Source of the DNA: Camellia lanceoleosa
Taxonomy: Eukaryota; Streptophyta; Magnoliopsida; Ericales; Theaceae
NCBI GenBank assembly: GCA_025200525.1
Contig: CM045762.1
Coordinates: 90,896,717 to 90,960,716, forward strand
Length of the DNA: 64,000 bases
Direction of reading: 5' to 3'
Part shown: positions 1 to 12,264 of the stretch, in pieces
Layout: every line of letters begins with the position of its first letter
Numbering within the stretch: position 1 is the first letter of the stretch
Translations under genes and position numbers: made by a program
Notes under the pieces: generated by a model
Seen by the model: the letters and a program-made list of their open reading frames with translations, nothing else
What the model was told of the DNA's origin: nothing
Database searches by the model: none

Positions 1-21
1 CAATAAATTTGATTTGGTTAC

Positions 22-90
22 CTTTGCTTTCAGAAGTAGTTGCTTTAAATCGTCGTCAAGAAATTTATCTTTCAACTCTGGAAATGCAAT
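22..90 (-). CDS. Small LRR-gene exon, copy 1 (23 codons)
   Basis: Read on the minus strand this 69-nt block encodes IAFPELKDKFLDDDLKQLLL plus three residues. It is preceded by a TAG acceptor and followed by a GTAACC donor. It is the penultimate or near-terminal exon of an NBS-LRR-type resistance gene: the opening I/V-A-F-P-E-L is the start of each LRR module seen at 20.5, 57, 59.6 and 63.5 kb. The same exon occurs in copy 2 at 39403-39471 with one residue changed. The terminal exon of this copy would lie left of the window. Phase is 0 on both sides, matching the large module exons. Function (effector recognition in the cytoplasm) is inferred from the family only. Confidence 0.6.
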
Positions 91-1564
91 CTACCAAAAT
101 TCATTTAATCATTTTGGCTAGTAACTAAATGAAGTTGGGTTGTTGAATAAAATTTTAACTCTACGATGATATGATGAGTCATGTTTGTGATATTAGATGA
201 GCTTAAAATTCACGTTATCACCATTGATAAAAAAAAAAATAAAAAATGGTTGTTATAGGATGTTATGGTATGTGTAATACAAGAATGATAGAAGGAACAT
301 TTTAATGGAGAACAACAATAACTTCAATAATAGAGAAATAAACAAAACTAATAGAAAATAGAAAATTACTTTTTTACTCATACTTTTTCCTTTAAAAGTT
401 GCATTTAATTTTGATGTGAAAGGACAAAAATGCCCTTGATAGAATTAACCCTATATTTTTTATAAACATGCTATAGACTGATATAGATCCTCTTATCCCA
501 TTGCCATCATGGACTAGTCTGGCACCCTTCACCTATTGCCATCATGGACTAATTGAAACCTACTCGTTATCTATTTTCTTGCTAATATACCTACATATCT
601 TGTGGGTTTGAAGAATTCAATTCTTCAAATTTTTGGTGGTTGATTAGGTAACGGTGGTTGGGTGTCGGTTAATTGTCTATTGGTTGACTAGGTGAGGGTG
701 GTGGTGGTTGATTGATTAGCGATTGGGCCGTAAGGGATACATGTGGTGCTTGATCAAGGTGGTAGTGTCTAATTGAGGTGGTGCATGTGGTGGCTAAAAA
801 GAGATAAGAAAAAGAGAAAAAGAACAGAGATGGGAGCTAGTGTCCATGGTGGTTAATTGTGGTCTATTTTAAGGATATTAGGGAAGTCTATTTGATTTTA
901 AGAATGTAATATCCATAATTATTTGGATGTAGCTAATATTCGAATGCAAGAATAATGAAGGGTGAAGTAAACGTTTAAAATGCTGACTTCATCAATTTTC
1001 ATCTGTTGGATTAATAATTTTTTCTACATTTGTTAATAGGCCGTAGTATATTTAAATACTTACACAAGTTGGACGGTTTAAATATAAAAATTTAAAATTG
1101 AAGGGTCAAATTGAAATTAAAACAAAATGAAGAGTTTATATAGAAGAATTAGAAGTTCTAGCATCACATGAAAAATTAAAATAAAATTGAAAAAATAATT
1201 TATAATTTGTCCAATATAAAAAACCAATTTATACATGCACAAATTACAACGATGGTCCCTATATTTTACTCCTTGTATCATTTTGATCCTTACCCTATCA
1301 ATTGGCTTAATTTTAGATTTTGTTTTAATTTGGTCCAATTAATAATATTGTTAGTGTTTTTCAAGGGAAATTATCACTAAATTGATTGAGATTAATTAAC
1401 TAAGTTAAGTTAGTTTATAGTTTTATCCTTGAAAATATGATATGTGATAGTTATGTGCGTATTTTTTATAATAAAAAAATAATGACTAAATTGAGACAAA
1501 ATCATAAATTTAAGACAAAAATTGAGCCAATTAAAAGTACAAAACTAAAATGACCCAACAGATA

Positions 1565-1791
1565 GGAGTTTTCTTAGGTGTGCAACCCACAAAAGGTGTA
1601 AGTGGGTTGCACACCATGTGCCACTCACACAAAATGTGTAAGTGTAAGTGGAAGGTATAAATGAAATGTATAAGTTGCACACCATGTGCCACTTACACAA
1701 AAGGTGTAAGTGCAAGGTAAAAAAGGTGTAAGTGTAAGGTGTAAGTGAACACAAAAAGGTATAAGGTGTAAGTTGCACACTATAGCATTAC
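1565..1791. mobile_element. MULE-like MITE with internal TACACC repeats
   Basis: The block is absent from the otherwise collinear copy 2 (near 40970) and is bounded by an 11-bp direct repeat, CCCAACAGATA, at 1554-1564 and 1792-1802. Its ends are inverted: GGAGTTTTCTTAGGTGTGCA on the left, and GGTAATGCTATAGTGTGCAA on the complement of the right. The interior is a run of variants of a GGTGTAAGTG / CTTACACC unit. The long target duplication points to the Mutator superfamily. The right terminus resembles the right terminus of the 11.6-kb element at 53.7 kb (GGGTGATGCTATAGT). Confidence 0.75.
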
Positions 1792-3457
1792 CCCAACAGA
1801 TAAAGTACAGAACTATAAAACTATGTTATGCATCCTATCTAAATGGGTCCAAATTTATTATTGATTATGAATCCAAATTTATTATTGATTATGAAATGCA
1901 ATCACCATGTTTTCTTCTAGGGAGTTGACTTTTCAGAAAATTTTATTTTATTTTTTATTTTTTTTATTTCCAGTGATTTGTTTTAACATTTTACGTTTTT
2001 TTTAATTTTTTAAATACATCTAATTTAAATATGCTTAAAAAGTATAGTATTTTTGAATTTTTTTTTAAAAAAATTCATTAAATACAAAAATAAATAAATA
2101 AATAAAATTCAATACATTTTTATATTTTGTTGTATTCAATAAATTTTTTGTATAATTTTTTTTTACTTTTTAATTATATTAAAATTAAGTGAATCTAAAA
2201 AAATATTTTAAAAAAATTGATTAAAATATTTAAAATAATCATTAAAAATATAAAAATACGAATTGAAAACTCAAAAAATTACTTTTAAAAACTGAAAACC
2301 AAATAATGTGAATGTAATCCATTGCTCCAAAACCAAAAACATAATCAGATATCTAGTTATGACCACATAGTTTAATCAAACCAAACGTTAGTCAACTTGA
2401 AAAAAAAAAAGAAGCATTAAACTCATTTTCTATAAATAAATACGAATTGACTAAGATTGAAATCAACTAAGAATATTATATATGAACACACTTATAATTC
2501 ACATAAATATTTGTGCATATAATACTAATTTTTCTTAGTTTATGTATTAATACTTACATTTATATCATAAACTCAAAATGTGATCATATAATTCATAATC
2601 TTCCAAATTCAGGTTCAACGTGAAATTAGTTAGTAATCGTTGGTATTGAAACTCGACAGTAAAACATGATAAACAAATATTCTAATATCATGGATTATGC
2701 ATGACTTATTACATCTAACCATTATCAAATATGAAAATCATGGTGAAAGTATGTAAAATCAGTGGGAATGCAAAGGTTTGCCTCTAATTTATTCAAACAG
2801 AGCAAAGAAGGTGGTACAAACTAGCAAAGGTAGAGTTATTGGATTACTTTAGGTGGCGTAGGAACAGTTCAGGGTTGATGGATTTAGATTTGAATCGGAG
2901 TTAGTGACGTCTCGTTTGTCAACTATACATTTTAGTTAAAAATTAAAAAATTATAAGTTGTCACATCACTCTCTTTACTTTTTTACATATTTTTTCATAA
3001 AAAATTAAAAAATTATTAAAAGAAGATTTAAAATATGGGTAAATTTTGACTTAGCTTTTTATTATCTCAAAGGTTAATCTTCCTCGCAAACCTATTTTTG
3101 TACACCTACGGTTTGACCAATAGATGTGCAGCCTCACCATTTTGTACAGTGGGCCCACTTTGCTTCAGTGTCCAGCTTGAATTTTGAGGGATTCTGTTTA
3201 TTCGGAATGCACTTACTCAACTTCTAATTGATGGTTAGTTTTGAAACTGATCAAACGGATCACCTCCCCTTTTCTTTTCTTGAAAGAAATTTGGAAATAT
3301 TATTTTGTTCAAGTGTGAAAATGTTGTCAAAATGGGCTTGGTAATCTAGCAGACCCATCAATTTAACGGGAGCACCACTTATACAACGTAATAGTTTCAT
3401 CATTAAGGAGGATTTGAAATGTTATACTCTTATAATCGGTCGAAATGGAATGTTTAC

Positions 3458-4051
3458 TGATAATGCAGTTCGTTCCCAACGGATGGACTAGACCGATCTA
3501 AGCTCCTCAAGCTCATGTCCGAGTGACCAAGCCCACTAGATGACCTACAAGTAAGTTCAATGGGGAACGGGGTAGTCTCCCAGCGAATCCTCCGACGGGC
3601 AAGTTAGCAAGTAGGGAGAAGAGATAAAGTGTGTAGAGAGAGAGAGATTGGAGATAGAAAGTTTAACCTTCTTCTTGTCTTCGATGCTTGCTTATATCCT
3701 TTGGTAATTATTTCACTGTCCCTTCCAACGTGCCCACCTCGCCGAAAGCCTGTGCAGTAGCTTACTTTGTTCAGGGGAAGGGGGCGCTGTTCCGACGGGG
3801 AGGTGTTGTTGTAATAAATGCTATGATGGGCTGCATTAATGGTGATGTGTTGTGGCAATAACTTTGCAGATCTTTGTCTGCTGATGTGGCATGTCCTACA
3901 CCTGCCGTATGTCCGAATGCCATTGGCCCTTCACGCCCAGTTGGCCTCCAGCTGTCCTAGACTTTACTAGCCGGTTTACCCAATGGGGTCCAAATGGTGG
4001 GCTTGGGTTTGTTCACTGTGGGCTGTAGCCTTTATGGGCCTATCTATGTCA
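3458..4051 (-). repeat. LTR of the Tat element (3' LTR in element sense)
   Basis: The repeat starts TGATAATGCAG and ends CTATCTATGTCA on the plus strand and matches 18195-18788 at the same length. It contains a GA microsatellite near 3636-3648. Because the element runs on the minus strand, this is its downstream LTR. Confidence 0.95.
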
Positions 4052-4133
4052 GTAGTCCCAATTCCCAAGTGCCGCTTCAGTCCAATGAAGGGAATAGTAA
4101 TGAGGATGATGTGCCCGACCGTCAGGGGGGGTC

Positions 4134-4440
4134 GAGTTAGTGGACCGAGCGTGAAAGGGTCCGAGCGTGAAAAGGTCCGAGCGTGGAGGGTGACCGAGCG
4201 GCAGGATCGACCATGAGGTGTGCCGACCGCGAGGGGAGCCGAGTGGGAGGGTTGACCGTGAGAAGGGCCGACCGCGGGGGAAGCCGAGTGGGAGGGCCGA
4301 CTGTGAAGAGTGCCGACCGTGAGGGGAGCCGAGTAGGAGGGCCGACTGTGAGAAGGGCCGACCGCGGGGCAAGCCGAGTGGGAGGGCCGACCGTGAGGAG
4401 TGCCGACCGCGAGGAGTGGGCGAGGGTGGGGCGGCGTGTC
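4134..4440. repeat. GC-rich tandem repeat next to the Tat 3' LTR
   Basis: Five to six imperfect copies of a unit of roughly 40 to 45 bases run through here, each with GGGAGGGCCGACCGTGAG-like cores and AGCCGAGTGGGAGG. Open frames run through it in several phases only because the repeat lacks stops. It lies between the extra ORF and the LTR, a region that is variable and repeat-rich in Tat elements. Confidence 0.85.
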
Positions 4441-4812
4441 ACGTGATGATTTGAAGTGGAAAAGACAGGGTAAGGGGAGGAGACAGTGCATCGTGGTCGA
4501 ACACGTGACAACATCTTGGGGGGGGGGGGAAAGTGGGCGTTAGAGCAAAAATGAAACGATAGGTCATTATGGGTGTTGAAAAGGCAGTTTTGGCGGATGA
4601 TTTGAAAAGTTTTCAAACTGGCGAAAATTAATTGGGATCCTTGGAATACGGGCAAACCGTGGGCTTTTGGCATCGTTCGATTCACTTACTTGTTTACAAA
4701 AACTCAAAACATCCCATGTATTAGTTCTTTCATTGCTCACGATACACCTCTACAACACTTCTTTAACTTTCTTGCGCCTGCATCAGAAGCCATACGCAGA
4801 CACACCATAGAA

Positions 4813-6599
4813 ATGGCCCAAGAAGAGGTTGTGAATGTGAGGGTGGATCCACTTGGTGAGGATGACGTAGAGGAGTTAGCGGCACGATATAGGATGGAGA
4901 CGCGAATGGTGACGATGGGGGAATCGGTGGTACGATCTTAGGCGTCCACCATGGTAGCGGCTCCAAGGCCAATAAGCCATGTAGAGCCAGATCATTGGCA
5001 TACTAAGCCTGACAAATCCACAATTACTGCAGCGGAGTTGGAGGCTATCCGGGAAAAATACCAGATTCCGGCTGAAGTAGAGTTATTCTGCCAACATCGA
5101 CGGAGAGGCCATCGGACGCCAGGCCAGGGCAATTTTCCCTTTATGAGGAAGCTCTGAAGGGGGGCTTGAGGTTGCCATTGCCGCAAGTGGTGGTGGATGT
5201 GCTGAACCGTCTGGAGGTAGCACCGGGCCAATTGATGCCCAATGCGTGGAAGATCCTGCTAGCCTGAGTGAGTGCCTGGCCAAAGGCGAACGACGATGAG
5301 GCCATGACAGTGGACGAATTCTTCGCGTGCTACAAGGCCTCGGGATAGCAAGAGACTTGGGTGACTCTTGAGCGACCCATGGAAAGAAGGTCTGGCGGGC
5401 CGCCTCGTCGATCAAGGGGTGGAGACCACGATGGTTCTACGTGGGTGCTAGTGGAGGAGTTGGAGTGCGCACCATTTGGAAGGTGCCCACCAGGTCGATG
5501 GAGCCAAAATTGAGGGCAGAAGCAGAGGAGAAGGTGAAAAAGTAAAGGAGTGGAGGGAGAGGGAAAAAGCCAGGTGGGACGAGCTTGTTCAGCCGTCCGC
5601 ACTGTTTGAGGTAGGGTTAGGTCCACAGCCGATCGGTGAGGACCTCGACCGAGCGGAGTTGGAAGCAAGGAGAAAAGCTCAAGAGGCAGAGGATCAGGCC
5701 ATCCTTGCCAAAGCCCAAAAGTTCAAAGAGTCCCAGGCCGACCGACCACCACAACCAGTGGCAAGGGAGAGGATTCGCCCTCGGCCCAAACCCTTGGGAG
5801 AGAAAAACTTAGGCGAGTTTGTGCCACGGCCGCTCCCAAAAGACCCTTTGAAGGAGAGGTCTTTGAAGGAGATTGAGGCATTGGGGGTGGAAAAGAAGAA
5901 GAAGAGGGTGGGGCGGAGTGAAGAAGAGCGTGCCCAGAAGAGGAGGAAGGGAGTAAGGGCAGAAGAGGTCAGTCTAGGAAAGCAGGTGGAGGGTGGGGAA
6001 GTGGAGGAGACCCCAGGAAGGGTAAATGCCCCTGAGGTAGTGGACATCGCCTCAGAGGTCAGGGAAGTCGTGCCAATGGTGGCAGCGATCGGTGTAGGGG
6101 TGGAGAGGAGTGCCTCTGAACTAAGGAGGAAGGAGCAACCCCAGGGGGGTCCTGCATCCCAGGAAAGGGGAATCAGCCTGAACACAGCAATGTATCATGC
6201 TCGTGCGGTGGCTGGACGGTTGGAGGGAGAAGAAGGCCCAGCCAGGGCAGAGCAGACCTCTTGGTGAGGATCGTGGAAGAGACAGCCCTACGCTCGGCAT
6301 CCAGATTCAACGAGGCAGACCTGCTGAGAGGGTTGTGCTCCGCTCAAATGGAGGTGACTACCTTAGCAGGGGCCCTCTTGAGGAAAGCGGGGGCTGCTAA
6401 ACTTAAGACAGAGGAAGCCAAGGCTCAGCTTGTGAAATTGAAGGAGGAGAGCACTGGTTGGAAGAGTGCCCACGCTGACCTGCAAGTGGCCAAGTCAGAG
6501 CTGGAGAGCACACGCCGCCAGGTTGTGTCGCTCGAGTTCCAACTGGCCAGCGAGCGGAAGAAGTTGGAAGAGGCCCAAGCAGCTTGCGTGGTCGTCGTC
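4813..6599 (+). pseudogene. Tat extra ORF (antisense to gag-pol), 5' part
   Basis: Plus-strand coding sequence begins at MAQEEVVNVRVDPLGEDDVE. It runs with a stop at 4939 and frameshifts near 5145 and 5270 through conserved stretches: a start like AELEAIREKYQIPAEVEL, then EEALKGGLRLPLPQVVVDVL near 5150-5215, VDEFFACYKAS near 5310-5340 and SSIKGWRPRWFYV near 5407-5446. These are typical of the plant putative gypsy-type transposon domain (Pfam Transposase_28). A long basic and coiled-coil part follows (5476-6590), rich in E, K, R and A. Its molecular role is not established in any Tat element. The frame is cut at 6599 by an inserted LTR and resumes at 10909. Confidence 0.8.
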
Positions 6600-9500
6600 T
6601 GTAGACAAGCCCGCCGGGGGGGGAGGGGGCTCGCTACAGCTCGGACTCGATTTGTGTCGCAGTTCTTAATCTTCAACGAAAGAGTCCAAATTCGGCAAAT
6701 CGTTTTGAGAAAACAGATTTTTGAAAGAAGTGCCAAACATAGACTGCTTTGCCAGATACAGAGTCGCCACCTAAATATTTTATTTTGGAAAATTTAGGAA
6801 ACCGTGACTCGTTGCCTAAGGCCACGTATCCGTCATCACCAAAGTTGCCTCGGCTCGGGAACTTGGGTACGATTGGGAAAGGTCACTTCGTGAGCACCGC
6901 CGCTCGCCCGATCAAAGATCGGCCTCTACTAATCATGATATCCAGTTTTGAAAACATTGTGTGTTCTTATTCTAGTTATTAGCCTAGATTTACTATGTGA
7001 TGCGCACAGCATACAAGTATAGACCGGGTCGCCTGAATTGGAACAAAACATTTCATGTTTGTTTTTTTTTGAAAGATGGTTTGCTACCCGCAGGTAGGCT
7101 TAAAATGCAAATTTTGTTACCCTCAGGTGGGCTTAGAAAAGATGGTTTTGCCACTATCTAGTGGGCTTAAAACTAACAGTCAATGCATTGTCCCAATTCA
7201 AGTAACCCAACCTTCACCCACAGGCATTCAAGTAGTTATATCACATAAGTACATAGCCTCATGGTAAGCATGCTATTCATGGCAGTCACTTACACACATG
7301 CAAGGATGCTAAAGCATAAAAACTCATCGAGTACTCCAAGCCAAAACAGAAGCTAATTAGAAATCCATGCATGATCCTAACTATACAGAAATGCCTAATG
7401 CAACACATGCAAAAATGCAACTATAGCAGGCTCGGCTATTCTAAACATGGCATATGAGATGCAACAGCTATCAAGTATTCAACTTGGAATTGAAATACAA
7501 ATGCAGTTAGTACGATGCGCCGAGCCCGGTGCATGCAAAACAGATGAATGAATGCCACATGCTATCATACTGTATGCTAATTGAAACATGCCCTAATCTA
7601 ACCATCATAAGCGGGTAAATAAAAGGGAAGAAAGACGTGGGGTTGGAAGACATACATCACACACACGCACACTTATTACAATTATGCCCTCGCACAGAGG
7701 GTCTGAATAAAATAATATACAGTCCCAAATGAATAGTACAATCCAAATAAATAATACAGTCCAAATATGTACAAAACCCAAATTAATTAACAAATTTAAA
7801 GCATTAAATTGGCATGCAAGCCAGGGACTGCCTCAACTCTACTCCGGATGATGCTCCGGAAATCCATGGTGATGCCCCAATTAGCCTCTGTTTGCAATTA
7901 TTATTGGAATGCGTGCCAAGCTTCGGAAGGCTGCTGATTCTTGATTTGCTGCAACAAAGAGCAAGAAAGGGGCATGATAATGTATTTTCACATATGTATG
8001 CATACCTCGATCCTCGTGCCACCAATCACGCATCTCGATGCATGATGGCCGAGGAGTCGAATTGCACAACTCAATATGGAATGAATGCACAGGAAAACAC
8101 AACAATACCGAGACTCCATCATAGATAATCCGGAGTGTCGGCGACCGGGAATTGAGACACGTTCCGTCACTCGGAGTACGAAACGTCCCTTGTTTCCCGT
8201 GCTTGAGCTAACTCCTATCCCGAGCACAATGCAATATGCATGGCATGCATGAATGCAACTAAGATACAACCTGGCATGCACAATGCTATGAAATGGCATA
8301 CACGATGCATGAGGTAACATGGCATACACAACGCACTAACATATAACCTAGCATATACAATGCTATGAATTGAAATGGCATACACAATGCATAATGGACT
8401 TACAATAACACAAGTGGACCTCAGCCACACTCACATAGGAGGCCATTGGATGAAAATGAGACACTCAAAATGCGTGCACACGTGCACGCAAACCGAGGAC
8501 CGACCCTAAGGCATGAAATGTCACTCTAACAAGACATGGTGAAGCATGGAATATGGCATACTAGCATGCAAATTTTAGAGGCAATAAGTGATGCAAAACA
8601 GCCCCGAAAGATGGCAAAATGACACCCAATGCATGAAATGAGTCCCAAAATTAGGCGCATGGAATGACCTATGGCTGTGCAATGCATGCATTATTTGAAC
8701 ATGAAGTGTGAAGAAAGAATTAATACAGCCCCAAAACAAGCATATTTACAGTTTTAAGCAAGGCCAAAGAGTGAACAAAAATGGGGCTAAGTTAGCATGC
8801 AAAAAAGGCCCCGAAAGCGAGATAATGAAGTAAGTTGCAGCTGATGACCTCAAACAGAGAAGGGCCCTTCTACAATGTTGAAGAGGGGCCCAAAATATGG
8901 TATTTTACAGTTTACAACAAGTCACAAAAACAAACAAAAGTACGGATAAGCTCTCATGCAAGAAATGGGCCAAAAGAGGGACAAAGAAGCAAGTGGTGGT
9001 TTCTGGCCTCAAACACAGGAAGGCCGTTCAACAATGTTGAAGAGGGACCCAAAATATGGCATTTTACAGTTGATGATCAGACCCAAAACAGTGCACAAGC
9101 ATGCTTAAAATACTATGCAAAATGAGGCCTAAAAAAGAGGTTTAAACATAAAGTACAAAAAGGATGCCTCAAACAGTAAAAGACCCTTAATGAAACATGA
9201 AGAGAGGGTCAAAATAAGTCCATTTATAGTTTGGACCAGAGCCCAAAAACAGAGGCACAAGAGGCTAACAAATTATGCAAAAATAAGGCCAAAAGAGGGA
9301 TACAAAGGAAAGTGACAAATAGAGGCCTCAAACAGTGATGAGACCTTCAAAAATGTTAAAGAAGGGCTCAAAATAAGCTACTTTTCAGTTTACAACATGC
9401 CTCAAAACAGTTTACATATAGGCCTAAAATACTACACAAGAAATAGGTATACAAGAGAGGTAAAGAGGCAAGTGGTGGCTAGGGACCTTAAACAGGGAAG

Positions 9501-10908
9501 GACCCTTAAACAAACATGAAAAGGGCCTCAAAATATGATGTTTTTCAGTTAGGGTTGGAGCCCAAAAATGCAAGAAAGAGAAGCTAATATATTGAGCAAA
9601 ATAAGGCCAAAAAGAGGAGAAATGTGCTTACCCTTATAGCCTAATCTTTGACAGCTTTTTAGCTTGAGAAAAGATGCCTCCTAAGCTCTGAGAAGATCCT
9701 CCAAGCTGCTGGAATGGAGTGGTGGTGTGGTGCTAGGTGGTGGTGTAGAAATGGTGTATGATTTGGAGAGTTTTGGTGCTTGGAATATAGAGAGATAGGG
9801 ATGCAATGCAAGAGGCTCAAAGCCAAATTTTCCAACCCTCAAGACAAGGGCTAGGGGCTGTTTATATAGGAAAAAGAGGGGGAGAAAGAGGGGGAAAAAT
9901 GGGGGGGGAAACAATTCAAGTTTCCTTCCAAAACTACAGCCTCCCGGATACAAAATCTGGGGGGAAAAGGAGGACAGATTTGTAATGTACCAACCCTGAG
10001 GATCATGGCCGGCTAGCCAAGGGTCAAAAGGGTCAAGTGGCAGTAGTGGCTGGCCACCACAAATTGGTGGCCTCCCATGTGTGCTCAACACAGCCATGTG
10101 GTCAAAAACTGGAGACAGTGAACCAAGAGAGAGAAAAAGCCATTTTTGGAGGGGTTCAAAAGGGTCAATGACAATTACTGGCCGGCCATGTGATATTGGT
10201 GGCCTCCCAGGTGTCTACAACACAAATATGTGGTTTTGGGCAAGAAAAAGTGGCCTTAGGGTGGTCAACATTGGCTTTCGAGTGGAAAAAACGGGCGACG
10301 GAGGGCGATGAAGGAATATAACTGGTTGCTAAAACAATTACTGGCCTCCCGCCCTTCTACAACCTTCTCAACAATGAAACAGAGGTCCCTGCCAAAAATG
10401 AACTCAAACCGATGCGAAATGAAGGTTCGGGGGCCGAAACGCGCAGCCCGAGGCCCCAAAAACTGACTGTTAGGCACCAGAAGTGGTATTCGACCACGAA
10501 GTTGGTCTCTCGGACCACAGTGTCCCTCAAAAGGGAGTAAGTAAGATGCATGCCAAAAACCGGGGCAAACGGAGGTGGTTAGGCGGTCCTGAACCGAGGC
10601 ACTCGGCCTGACGGCTTTGAAAACCGGAAATCGGGCTCCGAAATGGGAAAAATGGCCTACGACCACGAAACGTAGCCTACGGCCACTGAGAGATGATCTA
10701 TGAGACCTCTCCCTCCCTTCGGGAAGAGAAAACAGAGAAAACAGAGCCTGGTTCGCAAACCGAGGCAAAGCATAGAAAAGCTCGGAAGTCCGGAGGCAAG
10801 GCTCGCAGTCGAGACTCTGAAACTTCGGAACAAGCACGATATGCAATCACCAAGTGCTCAATCGGTGACGTCTGAGTCTTAAGGTCGGTCAAAAATGGGG
10901 TGTCTACA
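6600..10908 (-). mobile_element. Ogre-type solo LTR, 4.3 kb, inside the Tat extra ORF
   Basis: On the minus strand it begins TGTAGACACCCCATTTTTG and ends GGGCTTGTCTACA. It is flanked by TCGTC (6595-6599) and CCGTC (10909-10913), a 5-bp target duplication with one change. It aligns along its length with the element at 25839-30562 in inverse orientation and with the degenerate LTR ending at 36936. That third copy is followed by an Ogre-type primer site and gag, which is why these are called LTRs. No gag or pol lies inside. Size is in the range of the very long LTRs known in Ogre elements. Coding remains of the Tat ORF continue directly on both sides. Confidence 0.85.
9861..9870 (-). promoter_or_regulatory. 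Probable TATA box of the 4.3-kb LTR
   Basis: On the minus strand CCTATATAAAC precedes a purine/pyrimidine-rich leader and lies about 1.0 kb from the LTR start. The sister LTR has TCTCTATAAGAG at 26802-26813 at a similar relative position. This is the expected place for the LTR core promoter; the call rests on position and motif only. Confidence 0.45.
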
Positions 10909-11571
10909 CCGTCGAACGGCACGAAGAGGCGATGACCAATAATGAGGAGTTGGTGAGGCAGAAGGATGAGGCAGACGCTAAGGTTGGCGTTCTGCAGAAG
11001 GAGTTGGAGGCCGAGCGAGGCAAGGCAGCGGAGGAGAGGGAGAAGCTTTAGAAGGAGTTAGAAGCAGAGAGGGCGAAGGCGATGGCGGAGAAGGAGGGCC
11101 TGAAGAAGGAGGTGGAGGAGGAGAAAGCGAAGGCTGCATCTGAAAGGGCGACCCTTCAGAGAGAGCTGGACCAAGAGAGGGCGAAAGCAGCTTCTGAGAT
11201 GGCGGCTTATCCCGATCTGTGTGTCGCAGTGGTGGAGCAATTCAAAGGGTCTGCCGAATTTCAGATGGCAGTTGATGCCGCTGTCGCCAGCAATCTGGCT
11301 AGGCAAGAAGTGGGGGGCGGGCCCATCAAGGATGACTGTTGGGGGTAGAACCGAAGCAGAAGTTATTGAGAGCTTCCAGCAGTCGGACTTCTATAAGCAC
11401 GAAATGGCTGAGTATTGGGACAGTGGCTGGAAGATGTTCAAACGCAGAGCTGAAGAGCTGTTCCCAAACTTGGACCTGAGTAGTGTGACGATTGGCGAAG
11501 ACGATGTGGCCCAAACCCTTCTTGATGAGGGCATTGAAGAGGAAGATCTTGCATCCAGTGAAGAGGAGTGA
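10909..11571 (+). pseudogene. Tat extra ORF, 3' part
   Basis: The reading frame continues from the other side of the inserted LTR with a highly charged coiled-coil, dominated by QKELEAERGKAAEE-like heptads with one stop (near 11048). It ends in an acidic tail, EGIEEEDLASSEEE, at 11571. A frame change near 11340 joins the coil to the tail. The polyadenylation-like AATAAA at 11675 lies about 100 bases after the stop. Long E/K/A coils and an acidic end are usual for the C-terminal part of these Tat ORFs. Confidence 0.75.
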
Positions 11572-11804
11572 CTAGGGAAGATCTTGTTTATTATTTTTAT
11601 TTTTTATTATTATTTATTTTGTTTTTTTTTTTTTTGAATTGATGTAATAAACTTGTGTATACATTTGTGAATGAATAAAATGTCAACTGCATTTTCCGTC
11701 GATTGCTTTTACTTGTGTATGAATCATTCAGGAACTCCTTGACACAAACTGGAATTGGAGTTGTAAAAAATTCAATATGGGGTAAAGTTGGACTCGTATA
11801 ACAG

Positions 11805-11985
11805 CTCAATGCAATGTAAAATTGGACTTGTATAAAACTCAATGCGGAGTAAAATTGGACTTGTATAAAACTCAATGCAGAGTAAAATTGGATGTGTATA
11901 AAACTCAATGCAGAGTAAAATTGGATGTGTGTAAAACTCAATGCGGAGTAAAATTGGATGTGTATAAAACTCAATGCAGTGTGGT
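11805..11985. repeat. Tandem repeat, unit about 37 bp, in Tat spacer
   Basis: At least five copies of a unit built on GTAAAATTGGACTTGTATAA followed by AACTCAATGCGGA are adjacent, with single-base variants (ACTTG/ATGTG, CGGA/CAGA). The repeat lies between the integrase end and the extra ORF. The open frame across it on the minus strand (FIHIQFYSALS repeated) is a consequence of the repeat and is not a gene. Confidence 0.85.
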
Positions 11986-12264
11986 TTGTTGAAGTCATGC
12001 CTGGTGGTTAATTAATCATGGGAGATCATCTGCGAAATTTGACTAAGTAAGGAGCCGTGTAAAAACTGAGCCCTGGAATTGCGACTAAGTATGTTACTTT
12101 GGACTTTAACTGAGTTTCATTGGTGCTTCACAGAGCTCAATCTGGACCTGGAGTGGTGGCAGTCAGTCTGGTTGAGACCTGTTATGTTCAGTCTAGCTGA
12201 GGATTGGTTTGGCCTAGTGCATGGAGCCCAACCTGGTAGAAGTGTTTGGTCGTTCATGTGGGTG

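Larger units (their letters stand above)
1..3457. repeat. Segmental duplication, copy 1, left arm
   Basis: This arm aligns by eye along its whole length with 39382-42087 plus 53674-54230, in the same order and orientation. It is intron sequence of the duplicated LRR gene: AT-rich, with no coding signal beyond the 22-90 exon. It differs from copy 2 by a MITE at 1565-1791 present only here, and it lacks the 11.6-kb element that copy 2 carries at the position of base 2936. The arm resumes after the Tat insertion at 18789. Confidence 0.85.

Noticed and set aside
3976..4685. Several 70-180 codon frames around a Ser/Arg/Pro-rich repeat
   Set aside because: They follow the GC-rich tandem repeat at 4134-4440 in different phases and have no similarity to known proteins.
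7604..8430. Overlapping frames of 60-110 codons inside the 4.3-kb LTR
   Set aside because: They are not shared in frame with the sister LTR at 25839-30562 and carry no domain.
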